Assembly (NCBI GenBank): GCA_037389465.1 | Contig: JAZARR010000199.1 | Coordinates: 400,865-464,864 of the forward strand | Direction: 5' to 3' | DNA: 64,000 nucleotides | Source of the DNA: Baylisascaris procyonis | Taxonomy: Eukaryota > Nematoda > Chromadorea > Rhabditida > Ascarididae | Part shown: positions 55,378 to 64,000 of the stretch, one piece after another | Layout of the letters: every line of letters begins with the position of its first letter | Position numbering within the stretch: the stretch's first letter is position 1 | Program-made: the position numbers and the translations under genes | The notes under the pieces: model-generated | Databases searched by the model: none | Told to the model about the DNA's origin: nothing | The model's input: the letters and a program-made list of their open reading frames with translations, nothing else

Positions 55378-55930
55378 TTCTTGACGAACCCTCTGGTGTT
55401 AGTGACACGTTATTATTAAGCTCGGAAATGGCTCCCCTGACTATGCCTAAGTCTATCCCGACGACATCCAGATGACGCTGCATAAATGGGGAAGGGTACT
55501 GTTATCCATTTTGAAAACATGCCCGAAAAATGAAGCGAATAACTCCGCTTTCGCATAACCATCAGAGAGGGATCGACGTCGTCACGTAAAAGTTCCAATG
55601 CAGTGACCTGAATTGATCCACGAATTCCAAAAATCCTAAGAAACAACGCCCTTTCTAAACGCCGTGATGCCTGTGAAATAAGGGATAAGGAAGCGGTAGA
55701 GACAGTAGTTTGTGCCAGAACCATCAAGCATTTGAATACAGCAAAAAACAACAAGGCGGCAAATTAAAGAGTTTCGGGCGAAAACACTTGCAGAAAACGA
55801 AATGTTGCGAAAACAAGAAACTTTAGAGAAATGTGTTTGTTCAGTAAGCGTGCTCCCCAAATTTCGCTGCAGCGATGCGGACAATCTTAGAGATTGCAAT
55901 CTAGAAGCGTCAAGCGCTGACCAACAGTAG
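52062..55930 (+). CDS. Proposed five-exon gene of unknown function, last gene before the telomere
   Basis: Exons on the plus strand: 52062-52363, 52465-52498, 52729-52756, 53791-53823 and 55794-55930. Phases run 0/2, 2/0, 0/1, 1/1, 1/0 without conflict, totalling 534 nt and 177 aa. Acceptors are pyrimidine-rich (TTATTTTACCCAG, TTTTTTTACTCCACAG, CTTTGTTCTCCAG, ACACTTGCAG) and donors GTAAAG, GTGAGA, GTATAT and GTGAGA. Exon 1 is the best-looking coding part (YVSKEDAVTRARESFIQMAA; a Ser-rich patch; AYDKDFDYSTPTLNSQ). The C-terminal exons encode a possible helix (TLQENIAGDT, NEMLRKQETLEKC) and end SADQQ-stop. There is no signal peptide or membrane segment. I do not recognise the family. Three exons are 28-34 nt long, so chance assembly of the middle is a real risk; exon 1 and the last exon are the firmest. 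Confidence 0.42.
54151..54280 (-). CDS. Candidate minus-strand coding exon, unassigned
   Basis: A strong acceptor (TATGTTTCTTGCAG) is followed by 43 open codons (CTSGKEFWQYAIISPWARF ... LSFQLFERLRK) and then a GTGAGT donor (phase 0 to 1). I found no neighbouring exon that joins it, and the product is not recognised. It lies within the big last intron of the proposed plus-strand gene, so at most one of the two interpretations of this stretch needs to be coding. Confidence 0.22.
55306..55378. repeat. (TA)n microsatellite
   Basis: A TA run of about 70 bp, inside the large intron of the proposed plus-strand gene and 1.9 kb from the telomere. Confidence 0.95.
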
Positions 55931-57225
<1,295 letters not shown>

Positions 57226-60200
57226 TTAGGCTTAGGCTTAGGCTTAGGCTTAGGCTTAGGCTTAGGCTTAGGCTTAGGCTTAGGCTTAGGCTTAGGCTTA
57301 GGCTTAGGCTTAGGCTTAGGCTTAGGCTTAGGCTTAGGCTTAGGCTTAGGCTTAGGCTTAGGCTTAGGCTTAGGCTTAGGCTTAGGCTTAGGCTTAGGCT
57401 TAGGCTTAGGCTTAGGCTTAGGCTTAGGCTTAGGCTTAGGCTTAGGCTTAGGCTTAGGCTTAGGCTTAGGCTTAGGCTTAGGCTTAGGCTTAGGCTTAGG
57501 CTTAGGCTTAGGCTTAGGCTTAGGCTTAGGCTTAGGCTTAGGCTTAGGCTTAGGCTTAGGCTTAGGCTTAGGCTTAGGCTTAGGCTTAGGCTTAGGCTTA
57601 GGCTTAGGCTTAGGCTTAGGCTTAGGCTTAGGCTTAGGCTTAGGCTTAGGCTTAGGCTTAGGCTTAGGCTTAGGCTTAGGCTTAGGCTTAGGCTTAGGCT
57701 TAGGCTTAGGCTTAGGCTTAGGCTTAGGCTTAGGCTTAGGCTTAGGCTTAGGCTTAGGCTTAGGCTTAGGCTTAGGCTTAGGCTTAGGCTTAGGCTTAGG
57801 CTTAGGCTTAGGCTTAGGCTTAGGCTTAGGCTTAGGCTTAGGCTTAGGCTTAGGCTTAGGCTTAGGCTTAGGCTTAGGCTTAGGCTTAGGCTTAGGCTTA
57901 GGCTTAGGCTTAGGCTTAGGCTTAGGCTTAGGCTTAGGCTTAGGCTTAGGCTTAGGCTTAGGCTTAGGCTTAGGCTTAGGCTTAGGCTTAGGCTTAGGCT
58001 TAGGCTTAGGCTTAGGCTTAGGCTTAGGCTTAGGCTTAGGCTTAGGCTTAGGCTTAGGCTTAGGCTTAGGCTTAGGCTTAGGCTTAGGCTTAGGCTTAGG
58101 CTTAGGCTTAGGCTTAGGCTTAGGCTTAGGCTTAGGCTTAGGCTTAGGCTTAGGCTTAGGCTTAGGCTTAGGCTTAGGCTTAGGCTTAGGCTTAGGCTTA
58201 GGCTTAGGCTTAGGCTTAGGCTTAGGCTTAGGCTTAGGCTTAGGCTTAGGCTTAGGCTTAGGCTTAGGCTTAGGCTTAGGCTTAGGCTTAGGCTTAGGCT
58301 TAGGCTTAGGCTTAGGCTTAGGCTTAGGCTTAGGCTTAGGCTTAGGCTTAGGCTTAGGCTTAGGCTTAGGCTTAGGCTTAGGCTTAGGCTTAGGCTTAGG
58401 CTTAGGCTTAGGCTTAGGCTTAGGCTTAGGCTTAGGCTTAGGCTTAGGCTTAGGCTTAGGCTTAGGCTTAGGCTTAGGCTTAGGCTTAGGCTTAGGCTTA
58501 GGCTTAGGCTTAGGCTTAGGCTTAGGCTTAGGCTTAGGCTTAGGCTTAGGCTTAGGCTTAGGCTTAGGCTTAGGCTTAGGCTTAGGCTTAGGCTTAGGCT
58601 TAGGCTTAGGCTTAGGCTTAGGCTTAGGCTTAGGCTTAGGCTTAGGCTTAGGCTTAGGCTTAGGCTTAGGCTTAGGCTTAGGCTTAGGCTTAGGCTTAGG
58701 CTTAGGCTTAGGCTTAGGCTTAGGCTTAGGCTTAGGCTTAGGCTTAGGCTTAGGCTTAGGCTTAGGCTTAGGCTTAGGCTTAGGCTTAGGCTTAGGCTTA
58801 GGCTTAGGCTTAGGCTTAGGCTTAGGCTTAGGCTTAGGCTTAGGCTTAGGCTTAGGCTTAGGCTTAGGCTTAGGCTTAGGCTTAGGCTTAGGCTTAGGCT
58901 TAGGCTTAGGCTTAGGCTTAGGCTTAGGCTTAGGCTTAGGCTTAGGCTTAGGCTTAGGCTTAGGCTTAGGCTTAGGCTTAGGCTTAGGCTTAGGCTTAGG
59001 CTTAGGCTTAGGCTTAGGCTTAGGCTTAGGCTTAGGCTTAGGCTTAGGCTTAGGCTTAGGCTTAGGCTTAGGCTTAGGCTTAGGCTTAGGCTTAGGCTTA
59101 GGCTTAGGCTTAGGCTTAGGCTTAGGCTTAGGCTTAGGCTTAGGCTTAGGCTTAGGCTTAGGCTTAGGCTTAGGCTTAGGCTTAGGCTTAGGCTTAGGCT
59201 TAGGCTTAGGCTTAGGCTTAGGCTTAGGCTTAGGCTTAGGCTTAGGCTTAGGCTTAGGCTTAGGCTTAGGCTTAGGCTTAGGCTTAGGCTTAGGCTTAGG
59301 CTTAGGCTTAGGCTTAGGCTTAGGCTTAGGCTTAGGCTTAGGCTTAGGCTTAGGCTTAGGCTTAGGCTTAGGCTTAGGCTTAGGCTTAGGCTTAGGCTTA
59401 GGCTTAGGCTTAGGCTTAGGCTTAGGCTTAGGCTTAGGCTTAGGCTTAGGCTTAGGCTTAGGCTTAGGCTTAGGCTTAGGCTTAGGCTTAGGCTTAGGCT
59501 TAGGCTTAGGCTTAGGCTTAGGCTTAGGCTTAGGCTTAGGCTTAGGCTTAGGCTTAGGCTTAGGCTTAGGCTTAGGCTTAGGCTTAGGCTTAGGCTTAGG
59601 CTTAGGCTTAGGCTTAGGCTTAGGCTTAGGCTTAGGCTTAGGCTTAGGCTTAGGCTTAGGCTTAGGCTTAGGCTTAGGCTTAGGCTTAGGCTTAGGCTTA
59701 GGCTTAGGCTTAGGCTTAGGCTTAGGCTTAGGCTTAGGCTTAGGCTTAGGCTTAGGCTTAGGCTTAGGCTTAGGCTTAGGCTTAGGCTTAGGCTTAGGCT
59801 TAGGCTTAGGCTTAGGCTTAGGCTTAGGCTTAGGCTTAGGCTTAGGCTTAGGCTTAGGCTTAGGCTTAGGCTTAGGCTTAGGCTTAGGCTTAGGCTTAGG
59901 CTTAGGCTTAGGCTTAGGCTTAGGCTTAGGCTTAGGCTTAGGCTTAGGCTTAGGCTTAGGCTTAGGCTTAGGCTTAGGCTTAGGCTTAGGCTTAGGCTTA
60001 GGCTTAGGCTTAGGCTTAGGCTTAGGCTTAGGCTTAGGCTTAGGCTTAGGCTTAGGCTTAGGCTTAGGCTTAGGCTTAGGCTTAGGCTTAGGCTTAGGCT
60101 TAGGCTTAGGCTTAGGCTTAGGCTTAGGCTTAGGCTTAGGCTTAGGCTTAGGCTTAGGCTTAGGCTTAGGCTTAGGCTTAGGCTTAGGCTTAGGCTTAGG

Positions 60201-63200
60201 CTTAGGCTTAGGCTTAGGCTTAGGCTTAGGCTTAGGCTTAGGCTTAGGCTTAGGCTTAGGCTTAGGCTTAGGCTTAGGCTTAGGCTTAGGCTTAGGCTTA
60301 GGCTTAGGCTTAGGCTTAGGCTTAGGCTTAGGCTTAGGCTTAGGCTTAGGCTTAGGCTTAGGCTTAGGCTTAGGCTTAGGCTTAGGCTTAGGCTTAGGCT
60401 TAGGCTTAGGCTTAGGCTTAGGCTTAGGCTTAGGCTTAGGCTTAGGCTTAGGCTTAGGCTTAGGCTTAGGCTTAGGCTTAGGCTTAGGCTTAGGCTTAGG
60501 CTTAGGCTTAGGCTTAGGCTTAGGCTTAGGCTTAGGCTTAGGCTTAGGCTTAGGCTTAGGCTTAGGCTTAGGCTTAGGCTTAGGCTTAGGCTTAGGCTTA
60601 GGCTTAGGCTTAGGCTTAGGCTTAGGCTTAGGCTTAGGCTTAGGCTTAGGCTTAGGCTTAGGCTTAGGCTTAGGCTTAGGCTTAGGCTTAGGCTTAGGCT
60701 TAGGCTTAGGCTTAGGCTTAGGCTTAGGCTTAGGCTTAGGCTTAGGCTTAGGCTTAGGCTTAGGCTTAGGCTTAGGCTTAGGCTTAGGCTTAGGCTTAGG
60801 CTTAGGCTTAGGCTTAGGCTTAGGCTTAGGCTTAGGCTTAGGCTTAGGCTTAGGCTTAGGCTTAGGCTTAGGCTTAGGCTTAGGCTTAGGCTTAGGCTTA
60901 GGCTTAGGCTTAGGCTTAGGCTTAGGCTTAGGCTTAGGCTTAGGCTTAGGCTTAGGCTTAGGCTTAGGCTTAGGCTTAGGCTTAGGCTTAGGCTTAGGCT
61001 TAGGCTTAGGCTTAGGCTTAGGCTTAGGCTTAGGCTTAGGCTTAGGCTTAGGCTTAGGCTTAGGCTTAGGCTTAGGCTTAGGCTTAGGCTTAGGCTTAGG
61101 CTTAGGCTTAGGCTTAGGCTTAGGCTTAGGCTTAGGCTTAGGCTTAGGCTTAGGCTTAGGCTTAGGCTTAGGCTTAGGCTTAGGCTTAGGCTTAGGCTTA
61201 GGCTTAGGCTTAGGCTTAGGCTTAGGCTTAGGCTTAGGCTTAGGCTTAGGCTTAGGCTTAGGCTTAGGCTTAGGCTTAGGCTTAGGCTTAGGCTTAGGCT
61301 TAGGCTTAGGCTTAGGCTTAGGCTTAGGCTTAGGCTTAGGCTTAGGCTTAGGCTTAGGCTTAGGCTTAGGCTTAGGCTTAGGCTTAGGCTTAGGCTTAGG
61401 CTTAGGCTTAGGCTTAGGCTTAGGCTTAGGCTTAGGCTTAGGCTTAGGCTTAGGCTTAGGCTTAGGCTTAGGCTTAGGCTTAGGCTTAGGCTTAGGCTTA
61501 GGCTTAGGCTTAGGCTTAGGCTTAGGCTTAGGCTTAGGCTTAGGCTTAGGCTTAGGCTTAGGCTTAGGCTTAGGCTTAGGCTTAGGCTTAGGCTTAGGCT
61601 TAGGCTTAGGCTTAGGCTTAGGCTTAGGCTTAGGCTTAGGCTTAGGCTTAGGCTTAGGCTTAGGCTTAGGCTTAGGCTTAGGCTTAGGCTTAGGCTTAGG
61701 CTTAGGCTTAGGCTTAGGCTTAGGCTTAGGCTTAGGCTTAGGCTTAGGCTTAGGCTTAGGCTTAGGCTTAGGCTTAGGCTTAGGCTTAGGCTTAGGCTTA
61801 GGCTTAGGCTTAGGCTTAGGCTTAGGCTTAGGCTTAGGCTTAGGCTTAGGCTTAGGCTTAGGCTTAGGCTTAGGCTTAGGCTTAGGCTTAGGCTTAGGCT
61901 TAGGCTTAGGCTTAGGCTTAGGCTTAGGCTTAGGCTTAGGCTTAGGCTTAGGCTTAGGCTTAGGCTTAGGCTTAGGCTTAGGCTTAGGCTTAGGCTTAGG
62001 CTTAGGCTTAGGCTTAGGCTTAGGCTTAGGCTTAGGCTTAGGCTTAGGCTTAGGCTTAGGCTTAGGCTTAGGCTTAGGCTTAGGCTTAGGCTTAGGCTTA
62101 GGCTTAGGCTTAGGCTTAGGCTTAGGCTTAGGCTTAGGCTTAGGCTTAGGCTTAGGCTTAGGCTTAGGCTTAGGCTTAGGCTTAGGCTTAGGCTTAGGCT
62201 TAGGCTTAGGCTTAGGCTTAGGCTTAGGCTTAGGCTTAGGCTTAGGCTTAGGCTTAGGCTTAGGCTTAGGCTTAGGCTTAGGCTTAGGCTTAGGCTTAGG
62301 CTTAGGCTTAGGCTTAGGCTTAGGCTTAGGCTTAGGCTTAGGCTTAGGCTTAGGCTTAGGCTTAGGCTTAGGCTTAGGCTTAGGCTTAGGCTTAGGCTTA
62401 GGCTTAGGCTTAGGCTTAGGCTTAGGCTTAGGCTTAGGCTTAGGCTTAGGCTTAGGCTTAGGCTTAGGCTTAGGCTTAGGCTTAGGCTTAGGCTTAGGCT
62501 TAGGCTTAGGCTTAGGCTTAGGCTTAGGCTTAGGCTTAGGCTTAGGCTTAGGCTTAGGCTTAGGCTTAGGCTTAGGCTTAGGCTTAGGCTTAGGCTTAGG
62601 CTTAGGCTTAGGCTTAGGCTTAGGCTTAGGCTTAGGCTTAGGCTTAGGCTTAGGCTTAGGCTTAGGCTTAGGCTTAGGCTTAGGCTTAGGCTTAGGCTTA
62701 GGCTTAGGCTTAGGCTTAGGCTTAGGCTTAGGCTTAGGCTTAGGCTTAGGCTTAGGCTTAGGCTTAGGCTTAGGCTTAGGCTTAGGCTTAGGCTTAGGCT
62801 TAGGCTTAGGCTTAGGCTTAGGCTTAGGCTTAGGCTTAGGCTTAGGCTTAGGCTTAGGCTTAGGCTTAGGCTTAGGCTTAGGCTTAGGCTTAGGCTTAGG
62901 CTTAGGCTTAGGCTTAGGCTTAGGCTTAGGCTTAGGCTTAGGCTTAGGCTTAGGCTTAGGCTTAGGCTTAGGCTTAGGCTTAGGCTTAGGCTTGGGCTTA
63001 GGCTTAGGCTTAGGCTTAGGCTTAGGCTTAGGCTTAGGCTTAGGCTTAGGCTTAGGCTTAGGCTTAGGCTTAGGCTTAGGCTTAGGCTTAGGCTTAGGCT
63101 TAGGCTTAGGCTTAGGCTTAGGCTTAGGCTTAGGCTTAGGCTTAGGCTTAGGCTTAGGCTTAGGCTTAGGCTTAGGCTTAGGCTTAGGCTTAGGCTTAGG

Positions 63201-64000
63201 CTTAGGCTTAGGCTTAGGCTTAGGCTTAGGCTTAGGCTTAGGCTTAGGCTTAGGCTTAGGCTTAGGCTTAGGCTTAGGCTTAGGCTTAGGCTTAGGCTTA
63301 GGCTTAGGCTTAGGCTTAGGCTTAGGCTTAGGCTTAGGCTTAGGCTTAGGCTTGGGCTTAGGCTTAGGCTTAGGCTTAGGCTTAGGCTTAGGCTTAGGCT
63401 TAGGCTTAGGCTTAGGCTTAGGCTTAGGCTTAGGCTTAGGCTTAGGCTTAGGCTTAGGCTTAGGCTTAGGCTTAGGCTTAGGCTTAGGCTTAGGCTTAGG
63501 CTTAGGCTTAGGCTTAGGCTTAGGCTTAGCAGGCTTAGGCTTAGGCTTAGGCTTAGGCTTAGGCTTAGGCTTAGGCTTAGGCTTAGGCTTAGGCTTAGGC
63601 TTAGGCTTAGGCTTAGGCTTAGGCTTAGGCTTAGGCTTAGGCTTAGGCTTAGGCTTAGGCTTAGGCTTAGGCTTAGGCTTAGGCTTAGGCTTAGGCTTAG
63701 GCTTAGGCTTAGGCTTAGGCTTAGCTTAGGCTTAGGCTTAGGCTTAGGCTTAGGCTTAGGCTTAGGCTTAGGCTTAGGCTTAGGCTTAGGCTTAGGCTTA
63801 GGCTTAGGCTTAGGCTTGAGCTTAGGCTTGGGCTTAGGCTTAGGCTTAGGCTTAGGCTTAGGCTTAGGCTTAGGCTTAGGCTTAGGCTTAGGCTTAGGCT
63901 TAGGCTTAGGCTTAGGCTTAGGCTTAGGCTTAGGCTTAGGCTTAGGCTTAGGCTTAGGCTTAGGCTTGAGGCTTAGGCTTAGGCTTAGGCTTAGGCTTAG
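57226..64000 (+). repeat. Telomere: (TTAGGC)n array, about 1,130 copies
   Basis: From the first TTAGGC at 57226 the array is exact for about 5.8 kb. Variants appear only in the last kilobase: TTGGGC at about 62992 and 63352, an insertion (TTAGCAGGC) at about 63526, a 5-mer TTAGC at about 63721, TTGAGC and TTGGGC at about 63816-63830, and TTGAGGC at about 63966. The G-rich strand runs 5'->3' to the right, so this is a right-hand chromosome end or an assembly terminus in telomere. The long Gly-Leu frame across it is an artefact of the six-base period. Confidence 0.98.

Overview
This window is the end of a nematode chromosome. The last 6.8 kb (57226-64000) is a nearly pure array of TTAGGC, the telomere repeat of Caenorhabditis, Ascaris and the strongylids. 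It reads 5'->3' towards the right edge, so the chromosome tip lies to the right. AT-rich DNA, small exons scattered through long introns, acceptor-like sites 9-11 nt before start codons (as expected for spliced-leader trans-splicing) and long (TA)n runs all fit a clade V (strongylid-like) nematode. That placement is inference.

Two genes on the minus strand are recognised with confidence. (1) 229-5711: a five-exon ARGLU1 homolog, an SR-type splicing and transcription cofactor. (2) 8983-51231: a 42 kb gene of about 33 coding exons for the GAPVD1/RME-6 Rab5 exchange factor, with an N-terminal RasGAP-like domain and a C-terminal VPS9 domain. I rebuilt its exons by matching splice sites, codon phase and the known family order. 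Three joins in the divergent middle remain unresolved, and two introns appear to use GC donors.

Between telomere and rme-6, a divergent plus-strand gene (52062-55930, five exons that agree in phase, about 177 aa) is proposed. Its product is not recognised. A possible small ORF (6756-7007, minus) with an SPT2-like start lies between ARGLU1 and rme-6.

Layout: 1-228, 3' flank of ARGLU1; 229-5711, ARGLU1; 5712-8982, intergenic, with a seven-unit heat-shock-element array at 5901-5970; 8983-51231, rme-6, whose introns hold (TA)n microsatellites, a retroposon with 13-bp target duplications, a near-perfect palindrome and other repeats; 51232-52061, divergent promoter; 52062-55930, unknown gene; 55931-57225, a very short subtelomere with a 220-bp (TA)n tract; 57226-64000, telomere. 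I see no rRNA, tRNA, CRISPR or bacterial-type features. The very long Gly-Leu, Ile-Tyr and Tyr-Ile reading frames are translations of simple repeats, not genes.
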